Source of the DNA: Nissolia schottii
Taxonomy: Eukaryota; Streptophyta; Magnoliopsida; Fabales; Fabaceae
Direction: 5' to 3'
DNA: 64,000 nucleotides
Assembly: GCA_003254905.1 (NCBI GenBank)
Contig: QANU01048370.1
Location: 16,542-80,541 of the forward strand
Of this stretch, positions 23,203 to 34,022 are shown in pieces. The translations under genes and the position numbers were made by a program. The notes under the pieces are model-generated. The model was not told the origin of the DNA. It did no database searches and saw nothing but the letters and a program-made list of their open reading frames with translations. The stretch's first letter is position 1. Every line of letters starts with the position of its first letter.

Positions 23203-23826
23203 AACTGAAAAAAACCTGGATGAATGTAGCTGGAACCCCACAAAAGATCAAAATACTTTTTGATGCCCTATGTAGCATCCCGCTTTTTTCCTTAGCAAAG
23301 ATTTCATAAATTAAACAGGGAAAACAAGCATTCACATAAACTCTCAAGTTAAAAGAGTCTGTAGAAATAATCCTATGCATTTTTACAAAATTCTGCAGAC
23401 ACCAGAATAAACCCTTTTTGTTGTCTGAGTATAACCGCGCGTCTTACGTATCCCTAAAAGGTACGGCTACAGCCGAGAATTTACAAACACCTTAAATGAA
23501 CCTAGATTATTACTTAGAAAAATTAGGAGATCACAAGGACGTGATCGAAATATTTTTAAAACAGTCGTACACAAAATACTGGGACTGGAAACAATAAAAT
23601 CGGATCAACATTGATCTGTCGGAGACCTTTAATTCTCGACCACACAAGTGGCCAAGACGCAAGGCCATTGCATGGCCATAAGGATGCCAAATGGCTTGGT
23701 CAAAAAGTCTAAGGGTGACTCATGGTGGTGAGCCAGCATGCATGATGTCATGCATGACATAAACTAGGCGTAAAATGGTAAATTAGTCCAAGGTCATTTT
23801 GAAAAAGTGAATTTCGTGGCTTGGCT

Positions 23827-23834
23827 TATAAATA
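23827..23834 (+). promoter_or_regulatory. TATA box of solo LTR B
   Basis: TATAAATA about 556 bases into the LTR, same layout as copy A. Confidence 0.5.
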
Positions 23835-24329
23835 CCCCCTAGGAATCTGAAAATTTGGAGAAAAAAGAGAAAACATTGCCAAAACTCTGTCCGATCACAC
23901 AATCAACCATTATTCAGTCAAACTAGAAACCTAGAGACCTCCTACACTAAATCTAGGCAAAGTTCTTCAATAAGTCCCTAACCTTCACCCACAAACAACA
24001 CAAACAGCCCCTGAAATTCTTAGAAGAAATTTATCCTAAGAAGAACTAGGAAGAACCATGGTTAGAGAAAAGACCACAAGACGCAGTAGAAACCGTAGTC
24101 GGACGCAAAAACGTCGGTAAACCTACTTATCCACTGTCTATGTGGTTTTGCTAGATTATATATGATGTTAGGATGCCTTTTATGTGACTTTGAGTTATAT
24201 ATGTGTGGTTGATGATTATCTGGATTTGTTGGTGCTGTTTGTGATTCTGTTAGAAGTTAGGAAAGCTTAAGTTGAAAATAGGGCTATGACATGATTTTGG
24301 AAGGAACTGTATGCTGAGATTTTTATCAT

Positions 24330-24770
24330 GAAAAATTAATGTTATTTTTAGATTCTACACGAAAAATTGAGTGGGGATATCAAATTTTATGATTTCTGGA
24401 GTCTCCGATGAATTTCTCAGTAAACAGGCAGAAAACGGTGTTTTAAGAAAATAAGGGCAAAATGGGAATTTCGTGTCTTGGGCTGAAAAAATGGGTTGGT
24501 TTTCATAAAATATGGGTTTAGAAATATCAAAAACCTTAAGGGCAAGTCTCGATTCCAACGGGTTTTTGAGAACAAAAATTCTAAAGAAAACAGGGGATTT
24601 ACGAGGGCGAAATGGTAATTTTGAGAAAAGGGGCAAAACTAGAATTTCGTGCAGTGGGGTTCAGAATCTAGGTTTTTAGACATGAAAAATGATCTTAGGG
24701 CCACCAAAAAATCTTGGGGTAAGGTCTTGGACCTCTCCAGTTTACGGTTGCTAATCTCTGACAAAAACCA
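24330..24770 (+). repeat. Diverged tandem subrepeats, related to the array at 8,066-8,938
   Basis: Two to three units share 'atgaaaaat', 'tatcaaaaacctt.gg', 'aagtct.ga.tcca.cgg' and 'gggcaaaa..g.aatttcg' with the five-copy array in LTR C. Shows that the subrepeat is ancestral to this LTR family. Confidence 0.65.
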
Positions 24771-26616
24771 AACGCTATTTTTGCTAATTGTGGATTTACC
24801 TTTGTTTATGTTCATGAAGATGTTGAGCATGAAGATATGTTCTTTATATGTGTTAAAAATGCTGATAGATGTTAGAAGAAACTCTCTTGAAATTGTATAT
24901 GCTAAACCATGCAGAACATGGAAAATTGCAAGAGTTGGAGTTAAATTTCGTCAGGTGTGCGCTGAGCGGCCTAGGGCTTGCGCTAAGTGGCCTGGGGCTT
25001 GCGCTTAGCGGTCTGACTAAAGATTTAGAGTTACATAATTTAACAAAAAACTTTCTAGACTAATTGCAATCATTCACGGATCCGCTAAATATTATTAAGA
25101 AACAGTTTGGACATACCTATTAGTTATGTGATATAACATGTGTTAAATGTTTATGATGATAGGAGGTTATATACTGATGTCATATAATGATGATGGTGGG
25201 ATATAAGGTATGTTAGGATATATGATGATGATCTTTCAATGAATATGATGAAGATGATGACCTGAGCTATAAAGTTATATTTGTTGTTTTAAGATGATGA
25301 ATGAATACGATTGCTTTAAGATGACAAAGGAATATGATTGCTTTAAGATGATGATGAACTGTGTTTATTATATATGAACTGCTGCATCAAAGATCAAACT
25401 GTGCACATGATGATGATGAGAGGAAACCCCCTCTAGAAGGGCCGAGGGCTCGACTTTTGGGGAATGTCTAAGTCCCCAGTCGAGTTGTAGCTCCGACCCC
25501 ACCGCCATCATAGGATGGTCACCTCGGTCGTGGTTGGTGAGAATTATGGGGTCAAGACTCTTTCGGTGAGACCCTTCAGGTTTAGCGCTACCTGACCGCC
25601 ACGATGCGAGCTGTAAGTGTGGTTGTAGCAGTGTGGCCGCAACTACAAGGGACGAGGGCATAACTGCTTATAAGGACAGCCTTATAGAGCAGAAATATAA
25701 GTGGATGCCAGGTGAAACTTATAATTAAAATGGGCACGGTTATAAGTGGAAGCTAGCTGAAACTTGTAGATAAAATGGTTTTCAAAAAATGAGGATGTTG
25801 AGACAGTAGTGTAGCTATGCAAATTACGTGACAGTATATGACTATATGTGATTTAGGAGTCAGGCTAGAGAAAAGATGATGTAGATAATGAAGAGTAGGT
25901 TCCCCGATCGCCTAGTAATATAGATAAAGCTGCTCAGGTTTAGCAGGGATACTGATAACTAGTAGGACCATAGTATAACCGTGACACCTAGAGACCCCTG
26001 AGCGGCAGAATCATAATTGAGTATGAAATGAGTTACGACAATTAAGGTTTCCCACTGAAAACGCAGTGTTCTCATCCCCCACTCCTTTATGGTTCTACGC
26101 GAGTACAACGAGGGTGCAGAAGACGTCAGAGTAGTGCAAGCAATACAAGGATGAGCAACACTGAAGAAGATGGACAGAGGAATAGGGAAATCAGAGCTAC
26201 GATAGATGTAACACCCTAGCTAACTGCATACCCTCGAGTAGTACGCAATGCTCACTAGGTTGTTAATCATTTGGTGGGATTCCTTATAGTCCCTTATTAT
26301 CCTTCGAAAATACCAGAATAAGGAAAATATGGACCCTTTTAAAACTTTTCTGTTTGTTATTTTATTTGCAAAATATGAGCCACGCGTGAATCAAAGCATA
26401 TAATACAAACGATAGAGCTGAAGCTTAAAAGTAATAGTCATTACTGGCATAAATAATTACATAAACAAGTATCTGGTCCATCACAAATTACAACCATCAG
26501 AGTATTATAATAGTTTACATATACAAGCCAAATACCTCAAAATACATATCAAAATATATCAAAATATAACAAAATGTCCATCTGAGGCCAAGCTAGACTG
26601 GCTGATCCTCGGTCCT

Positions 26617-26688
26617 CTACTCCTCCACGTGTGGCTCCTCATAAGGCTCCTCGCAGCCCTCATACTCTTCGCCTGCTCCTGGAAGCAT
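26617..26688 (-). pseudogene. Acidic-tail terminal exon in LTR D
   Basis: On the minus strand an acceptor-like 'cttatgcttccag' precedes a frame ending GEEYEGCEEPYEEPHVEE and TAG (26,617-26,619). The acceptor resembles 'tttatgacttcag' in the copy at the window start, and the stop-to-LTR-end distance is similar. Protein family unknown. Confidence 0.4.
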
Positions 26689-27729
26689 AAGCGAGTGGGG
26701 GTGAGAACAGTCGTCCTTAGTGGTTAACCTTGGCATAGGGGATCTTTTTACTCGCTTATCAACCCGGTCGGTTAGGTGTTTCTAAGTGAAAATGCATACT
26801 AACATCCTACTGATTATTATCTAGCCTAAGGTCCTGAACGGCTTTATCTACTTTACTAGGTGACTGGGGAACTAGTCTTGCTTATCTAAGTTCTTGTGCT
26901 TGTTAACTTTTCCCGCATATATACATAGCCGTCTCGAGCGTTCTCTTGACGGTATACACATGCTCATATACATTATCATATACTTATGCATCATATACTC
27001 GTATACTCATTCATCATATACTCATGTAACTCATACATCATATGCTCATGCTTAGGGAACATGGGGATCTCTTACGCGTACCGGCTACAACTTCGTACAT
27101 TGGTCCCACGCCCATGTAGCCGTGGCCTACGGCTACAACCACTTTTGTTCCCAACTTGACGACGACCCAGCTGCGCTCACACCAGAGTGGTTGCTAACCA
27201 CCGATGGGGTCTTGTGTCCATCACCGCCAATCAAGTGGGCTACCCTTCCTACAAGTAGGGAGGTGGGGGTCCGTACCCTTTTGACGTAACCAAGCGGGGA
27301 CTCTTATCTCATCATCATACTCATAATTTAGGTGTGATGTCACCCTTTCTCATTCATCATGTCTCATCATCATTTCTCATTTCATCATATCTCATCATCA
27401 TGCCATTAACCTCTTTAACCGGTCCACCCTTTTGGGACTTGGTGAGGTAGCATCATTTACCAATCCAACTTTTTGGGATTGGTGAGGAGCGTGTCCGTAG
27501 ACGTGCTAAGAGAAAGGATTCCTATCATATAACTATATACTTGTTCCCTAAGGTTCAATTTTACTCTTTAAACTTTACGTGATTAACCTCTAGTTCTCAT
27601 GATGCATGATGGCATAATCATTCCTAACATACATATTCTACATGCAATGTTCCACATACACCATCATACATTATCATAAACATAATCCATTCATTCATCA
27701 TACACATACTTGTAACCACTCAACAACTT

Positions 27730-28240
27730 CGGGGTCCTCCGCGGAAACCCACTCAACACCTCTTCTAGTACCCAATCAACACTCTTCACGTAGCCCTCTC
27801 AACACTCTAGGGATTCTCCGCAGAACCCAATCAGCACCACTCTTGGTGCCCCCTCAACACTCTTCACGTAACCCTCTCAGCACTCCAGGGATCCTCCGCG
27901 AAACCCATGCAGGACCATCTCAGGTATCCGCTCATCAACTTTCTAGACTCCTCTCAGTCTCCCTCCGCGGAATCACTCGGCACCATCCCAGGTACTCGCT
28001 CATCAACTTTCTAGACTCTTCTCGGTCTCTCTCCACGGAAGCACTCAGCATCATCCCAGGTGCTCGCTCATCAACTCTCTGGACTCCTCTCAGTCACTTT
28101 CCGCGGAACCACTCAGCACCATCCCAGGTGCCTGCTCATCAATTCTCTCGGTCACTCTCCGCAGAACCATTCGGCGCTTACTCCTTTACTTATTTTCTCT
28201 CATTTTCTCACATTCACCCCAGGGATCCTCCGCAGACCCA
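27730..28240 (-). repeat. Tandem subrepeats with TCCGCGGAA core in LTR D
   Basis: Eight or more imperfect units built on 'ctccgcggaa.cca.tc.gcacc' and 'ctcatcaactttctagactcctctc', 50-90 bases apart. They create an open + strand frame of 226 codons (27,642-28,322) with serine/histidine-rich, repetitive residues that I treat as spurious. Confidence 0.75.
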
Positions 28241-29819
28241 CTCAGCTATCCCTGACGAACCAAAATCTGTTTCCTTTATTTTTCTCGTTTTTCTTTCCCT
28301 TTTTCTCATGGATGCTCCTTGAGTTTTTTTTTTTCACACATTTCAACCATCATATACTAAGCTAGTCCAGGTCACAGGACCCTTCAGAGTCATCTCCTAA
28401 GTCCTAACATAGCATTTCTAACATACTTTATCATAAGGCATACAAACACATAAACACATACAAGCAAACATGAGCCATCAAGGGGTGACCAAGCCAAGTT
28501 TACCCACCTGTAGAAAAACCTGGTGGTGGTGAGGGAAGCTTGGAGTGAAGTCCCACAAGCCTTGTTGTTCCAAAGCTTGAGCTTCTCCCTTCTCCAAGAT
28601 GACAAGTTCGTGAGCAAGGTGGAGGGTGATGAGGTTGCTCCTTTTGATTTCGGATGGAAGGAAATGAAACCCAGATGAGGAGACTTGAGGGCTGTGTTTA
28701 GAGAAAAATGAAGGAAAGCTTAAGGAGCAATTGTTTCTAGCACGGTTTTTTGCTTGGTTTATGAAAGTGTAGTATATAGTCAAAGTGTAGTGGGATGGAA
28801 GGAAACTTTAGAAACCGTGTGAAGAGAAGAATGCAAGGCGTCAGGGGAGTGAAGAAGAGGATTGGTTTTGGGAGAGTGAGGTCTCGGTTTTGAGGGGCTG
28901 AGGGTGAGGGAAATTAATTGAATTTTAGGATTTAGAAAAAGGTGATGAATAGTGGAAAGCATGGGCATAGGTATGGCTAGTGTAAGAAAGGTAAGGTGAT
29001 CTGAGTTTTGGAAGTATGATTTAAGGGATTGGACAAAAATCCCAATCAGCCGTGCAGCCCCCTCTCTTAGTTCAGCTGCTGAAATTTTCATTTTCTCCCG
29101 GTTCCGGTTCGCTCGTGTTTTATCGCTCGCAGTCTCGGTGCGTTGCGCACGGTCGTCCGAAAAATATTCCGTTTATACCGTCGTGATCCTCTAATTCCCC
29201 TATACCTAAGGGTATTAATATTTAAAGGTGTTTGTGAATTTTTCTCCGGGAGCTTATTTTCACAGACACCTTTTGCGCGTCAGAAAATTTCATCGGCGAA
29301 CAGCGACTGTTCGGTTGTCTGCCGAACTTCCTATGGCGACACGTCTTATTTCCTAGGGATATTCTACTTAATAATTTCTCATCTTAATTCCCTAATCATG
29401 ATTAGAAAATTAATTTAATAATTATGTTTACGATTATTTCTCTAAGGAAAAATCGGAATGTTATAATAGAGATACCGCATTAGTCCTTAGTCAGTAGGCT
29501 ATATGTTTGTACTACTATGTAATTGTACGTAACATCTATAATATTACATGTGTAACTATTTGTGAATACATGACATGGACTTTTGGTTACTATGAATGTT
29601 GAATATACGTAATTAATATTAGTTAAGTATACTATGTTACCACTCACAATATATGTTCTAACGAGAACATGACTCATATTATATACTATGACATATATAA
29701 AGAAAAGTTGAAATTCGGTCCATATTTTCGGGTAATTATATTTTTAAACTCATAAGCGGGATTAAGTACTATCCCAACCAAAAGAGGTAACAACCTAGTC
29801 GGCAGGTTTGCGACTTAAG

Positions 29820-29846
29820 CATGGACTAGCTAGCTAGCTAGCTAGG
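29820..29846. repeat. Short GCTA repeat at the end of LTR B
   Basis: Five to six GCTA units (ctagctagctagctagctag) immediately before the LTR terminus. Shorter forms (gctagctag) occur at the same site in other copies. Confidence 0.8.
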
Positions 29847-29967
29847 ATGTTTCACCCTAGACCCCATAAAGAAACGTGAGTTTTAGCATCCGATAAGAAG
29901 GTGAAACCATATAGAATCGCACATAAATAAAATATGAAAATTTTGTAGAAGAGGTGATTTTATACAA

Positions 29968-30285
29968 GGTGATTTTTCACCTGTCTCATGGGATAAATAC
30001 TCCATATTATTTTATTTATTTATTCTTATAATTTTTATAACTAAATTCATCAAATTTTATTATTATTTTATTATTTAATATGACATATTGATGGATTATA
30101 TGATCTAATGTGATAAATTAATATTTTTTAATACAATATTTGTAAAGACTAGAGAAGTGCATCGTGAGCTTAAATGGTTTGTAAATCTCTAAACCTCTTA
30201 TAAGTTTATTCTTTCAATGATTTTACTAACAAAATTTAGTGACTTTAATTATAAAAATTACAAAAAATAGATAAATTAAGTAGCA
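29968..30285. mobile_element. MITE family M1, copy 2
   Basis: Interior shares 'catgggataaat.ct', 'ataatttttataactaaattcatcaaatttt' in broken form, 'gatcta.tgtgataaatt' and 'tgagcttaaatgg' with copies 1 and 3. The ends are eroded; borders approximate. Confidence 0.55.
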
Positions 30286-30289
30286 TGGA

Positions 30290-30690
30290 TATTGACTGCT
30301 CAGGTAAGATAGAATCCAACTTTGTACAAGTCAGTTGTAAAATATAAATATTTTTTCAATATTTATATTTTAAAGCACTGTTGAAGGTTGAAACCATTCC
30401 ATTATTGCAATTCAATAGGTGAAGCACAGAAACAAACATGAAATAAAGCGTTGATTGATTAATAATTGTTAAAAACCGGCAACAAGAAGAAAGGTGGGTA
30501 CTTGTCACTTTATGATTACAATTGACGTAAAATTATCTTAAATAATTTTTATCGTAACAGTATCATATCAGTTTATAAGAGCAGTCAAGTATCTCATCAG
30601 ATTGAGGAATGGACTCAGTTTTCATTGTGATTGTTCAAGTACAACAGGATTACTAATCTAACCTTAAGATATGAAAATATAATTTATGAT
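30290..30690. other. Spacer between two MITE copies
   Basis: No supported gene or repeat on either strand. Confidence 0.4.
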
Positions 30691-30697
30691 TAAAAAA

Positions 30698-31083
30698 TGG
30701 TGGTTACTTAAATATCTCATAGGATAAATTTTCTCATACTACTTAATTTATTTATTTATGATAATTTTTATAATTAAATTCATCGAATTTTGTTATCATT
30801 TCATGTTTTATATGATTGTAATAAATTTTTTATTAATCAAATTATTGATAGAACCAACTTATAAAAGCTTTAGACATTTGCAGACCATTTGAGCTTACGA
30901 CGCACTCTTTACAAATATTGTATTTAAAATTATTAATTTATCACATTAGATCATATAATTCATCAATATATATGTTATATTAGATCATGAAAAGATAGTA
31001 AAATTTAATGAATTTAATTGTAAAAATTATCAAAAATGAATAAATTAAGTATCATAGTATATTTAACTAAGTGAGAAACCACC
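30698..31083. mobile_element. MITE family M1, copy 3, with terminal repeats and target duplication
   Basis: Starts TGGTGGTTACTTAAATA and ends AAGTGAGAAACCACC, giving a terminal repeat GGTGGTTtCTcAC. It is flanked by the direct repeat ttaaaaaa (30,690-30,697 and 31,084-31,091). An 8-9 bp duplication suits a MULE- or hAT-type MITE. About 386 bp, AT-rich, noncoding. Confidence 0.75.
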
Positions 31084-31111
31084 TTAAAAAAATATGAATT
31101 AGCATGAAGCA

Positions 31112-31571
31112 CACACAACCTTGGTTTTCTAAAGGTGCCATTGGGATCATTTGTGACAAACCAACCAAGTCTCCATCCAGGAACTATCAGTCTCTAATTA
31201 GACAGGGAGCCAAGACTTAGAACAGGAACAATATTACAAAAAATTCCCATTGGCACAAAAGGATTGGTCCCAAAAGCAAGATGGCCGTAAACCTCATCGT
31301 CAATCACAACAGTTCCAAGCCGTTTTGCAGTTTCGGCAATCTAAAGTGCAAATATAACACAAAATCCAATAATGGTGTCAAGTGTCAACTTTTTAAAAAT
31401 ATGTCATGTTAGAGAACCTAAATACCTAGTCCAAATGATTGTGTAAGTGTATTCATTACCACGGGGACTTCCTGGGTTAACCACAATTGCCACTGTGTTA
31501 TGATCGGCAAGAGAATCAATAGCATCAAGAATGACCTCCCAGCCTTTCTCAGGAAGTAGATCGTAATTTGG
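31112..31571 (-). pseudogene. Tyrosine/nicotianamine aminotransferase-like pseudogene fragment
   Basis: Two minus-strand exons of a class I/II PLP-dependent aminotransferase. Exon a (31,571-31,426) encodes NYDLLPEKGWEVILDAID and NTVAIVVNPGSPRGNEYTY. Exon b (31,340-31,112), after an acceptor 'gcactttag', encodes VVIDDEVYGHLAFGTNPFVP and IVPGWRLGWFVTNDPNGTF. These are the NPG, D-x-VYGHL and PGWRLGW motifs of plant tyrosine aminotransferases. The Schiff-base lysine in the SLSK motif is asparagine here (31,197-31,199), and the next codon is TAG (31,194-31,196). Exon a ends out of frame. The retained intron argues against a processed copy; the fragment is truncated on both sides. Confidence 0.85.
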
Positions 31572-31763
31572 AGTGTGTGTATTTGTGTGTATATATATAT
31601 GGTAGTATATGGAGGATGGAGCATGTTGGAGCCGTGAAGTTTGGGCTTTGGACTAGATAGACTCTACAAATGAAAGGCCAAATTATTTAGATAAGTTCGG
31701 TCAGTAATTGTTTTTTTTTAAATAACTCTATATATTAATGAATTTATAAATAAATAGATAAAA

Positions 31764-31921
31764 ACAAGTTGGCTCACTTAACCCGCTGGTTAACCGGGCT
31801 GACCCACCATAGGTCACGGGTTAAGTAAGCCAGACCAAAATAACCTGCTTCTAAATAAGCCAACAATTTATCAACCTTGGCTCACCGGGTTGGTGGGTTA
31901 AGTGGGTTGGCTCATGAGTTA
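31764..31921. repeat. Imperfect foldback of AACCCG/GGGTTAAGTG words
   Basis: 'ggctcacttaacccgctggttaacc' near 31,771 faces 'ggttggtgggttaagtgggttggctc' near 31,887-31,912 in opposite orientation. Resembles short hAT-type MITEs; borders uncertain. Confidence 0.4.
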
Positions 31922-31973
31922 TACCCACTTTGATGGCTCTAAACACATGTCAACGCGCTCAACACTCGGGAGT

Positions 31974-32420
31974 CACTACCAGAAACATGCTACTTACTGT
32001 TAGATTTCTATCCGACAGTATTACCATCGGAAATAACAAATAAAACTGACGGTAATGGCTTTTAGGCCAATCTGGAGGGATTTTGGTCACGATTACTGTT
32101 AGTAAAATTTTGTAACCGCAGCGCCAAATGGTGCGTGGTGAGGCGAATGTGTTATTGTCGAAAGTTGTCAACGGTAAAACAAAGCATTTATTATGCTAAA
32201 ATTTACCGTCAGAGTCGTCTGACAATAACTATAATAATAACTTCTAGAATTATTAATACCATTTCCGTCGGACATCTCCGACAGTAAAAGTCTCCTAATA
32301 TGAAGGGCACATGTGTCGTTAAGTTACCATCGTAATATTAACAGCCTTGAAATATGACACACGCTTTCTCCTGTTTGTAACGGTCGACAGGTTACCGTCG
32401 GATAATAACGATGCACCCTG
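31974..32420. mobile_element. One end of a CACTA (En/Spm) element
   Basis: Starts CACTACCAGAAACATG, a CACTA-type terminus. It is followed by many subterminal repeats in both orientations around CCGTCGGA/TCCGACAG (near 32,020, 32,210, 32,262-32,287, 32,378-32,405), the expected subterminal architecture for TNPA-like binding. No opposite terminus (TTTCTxGTAGTG) is found nearby, so it is probably truncated before about 32,560. Confidence 0.65.
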
Positions 32421-32807
32421 ACCTAAAAGAGGCTATATATATGGCTCCGTCCCTCCCTCCCATATACTCTCTGTCCTCTTCTTCTCTCCTTTTCCACCAC
32501 GACCACCACCATCCTCTTTCTCCCCGTCTTTGTTGTTGTCGCCACTGCCGCCACCCGTGCACTACTATAAACAATCTATGTTAGTTTTTTTTCTTAATTT
32601 ATTTTAGTTAAATTTTTTAAGTTATTAGATTAGTATTATGTTAGGTTGTTAGATTATTTTAATATTATGTTAGGTTTTTACATTAATATTATGTTATGTT
32701 GTTAGATTAGGTTGTTAGATTAATATTAGATTAGGTTCTAATTTTTGTTAGTTGTTAAATATAAATAATTATGTTTGGTTGTTAGATCAATTTTGTGAAT
32801 TAGGTTG

Positions 32808-34022
32808 TGTGAAGAAGGTTCTTTCTCTAACCTTGATGGCTGGGTTTTGATGAAGACAACTTGCATCAACAAAAAGCAAGAAAAAGGCAAAGACACAACC
32901 GATGAATTGCAACGATCAACAGATCATCCTATTGAAGGTTAAAGTGTTTTTACCTTAGAGTTTAATAGTTAGCACTTGTTATTGATATCATGGTTATTGG
33001 CTCATAAGGTTTTCACTCTAAAAAGTCCAACATATTTCTTAAAACCCTAAAATCGTTTTGCACTACTTTAAAAACAATTTTTGCATGAGTAATCGATTCC
33101 TCGCTTGGTGTAATCGATTATCATCATTTGAAATTCGAAATTTTGAATCTTTTTTATAAGTGTAATCGATTACCAATTTGAAGTAATCGATTACCACCTC
33201 AGAAATTTTGAAAATTGGCAAAGTTTAAGTGTGTAATCAATCACCACACTTGGTTAATCGATTACATACACGAACTGGTATGTTTTTTCATGAAACAGTG
33301 TGTTGTTTGGCTTCTGTAAGCCATGCAATGGTTTATGAACAGGCACCTCTGCCTATATAAAGATGGAATTCGTGCAGACCACTACACAATTCCCAGTACT
33401 CACAAATTTTATCATCAATTACAAGTTCTGATCAAATTTTCAAAGTTTTTTTCAATCCAAAAACTCAGAAAGCCTTGAGCCTTAACTGTTATATCTGAAG
33501 TGCTCTCTATTCAGGATTATCCATCCCTGAGCTTTAGGATTTTGCAAAGCCATTGTCAATCTCTTTTTCAATCATTACAATTGTTGTTGTAAACACCGTA
33601 GTGTTCAGTGTATTTTTTAATTATCACCGTAGTGTTCGGTAAAGAAACTGTTTAACCAGGGGAATGGGTTTGTTCTCTTGAAGTTGTCGGTGTAAGCGCC
33701 TCGATGGTGAGGTTGTACACAACACAGTTTACATAGTGGAAAATCCCTGAATCAGAGCAGGGGACTGGACGTAGCCTTCGATGGATTGAAGGTGAACCGG
33801 GATTATTTCTCGGTGTGATTTTCTCTATCCTTACAATCTTTACATTCAGCAATTTACATTTCTACTGCATCATCAATCTTAATCATTCTGATTATTGCTG
33901 GTTATTGGTCATCATCTAAGAATTAGGGTTCTTAATCATTATCTTTCACAAAGTACCAAAATTAGGAAAAATTGAGTGAGACCTAATTCATCCCCCCTCT
34001 TAGGTTGCTATCTGTAGTTACA
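32808..34022 (+). mobile_element. Solo LTR of a copia element with TAATCGATTA motifs
   Basis: About 1.2 kb from TGTGAAGAAGG to GTAGTTACA. It contains at least five TAATCGATTA-type motifs (33,090-33,275), a TATATAAAG box near 33,353, and a leader with serial '-gtgttc(a/g)gt-' phrases. It ends near 'taattcatcccccctcttagg', a 3' signature I associate with Sirevirus/SIRE-like legume copia LTRs. Possible duplications ggttg (32,803-32,807) and tgttg (34,023-34,027) differ at one base, so the exact borders are tentative. Confidence 0.6.

Larger units (their letters stand above)
26207..29465 (-). mobile_element. Solo LTR, long-LTR family (copy D), inverted inside copy B
   Basis: On the minus strand it runs from TATAACATTCCG (expected TGTAAC, one base changed) at 29,465 to AGCTAGGGTGTTACA at 26,207. 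Perfect 5-bp duplications ataga flank it (26,202-26,206 and 29,466-29,470). Length is about 3.26 kb with no gag/pol. It carries a donor-like CAGGTGGGTAAAC (about 28,498-28,510), a tandem repeat block (27,730-28,240), and an acidic terminal exon (26,617-26,688) about 410 bases before its end. It inserted after copy B. Confidence 0.88.
23271..29854 (+). mobile_element. Solo LTR, long-LTR family (copy B), split by an inverted solo LTR
   Basis: Starts TGTAGCATCCCG and ends GCTAGGATGTTTCA. Perfect 5-bp duplications cccta lie at 23,266-23,270 and 29,855-29,859. The LTR is made of 23,271-26,206 plus 29,471-29,854, about 3.3 kb, with the inverted LTR D and its duplication between. It has a TATA box (23,827-23,834), a donor-like ACGTCGGTAAAC (about 24,111), subrepeats at 24,330-24,770, and the shared phrase 'cactcctttatggttcta' also seen in copy A. 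No gag/pol is present. Confidence 0.88.

Noticed and set aside
27642..28365. 226-codon plus-strand frame, serine/histidine rich
   Set aside because: Antisense to LTR D and made of its tandem subrepeats.
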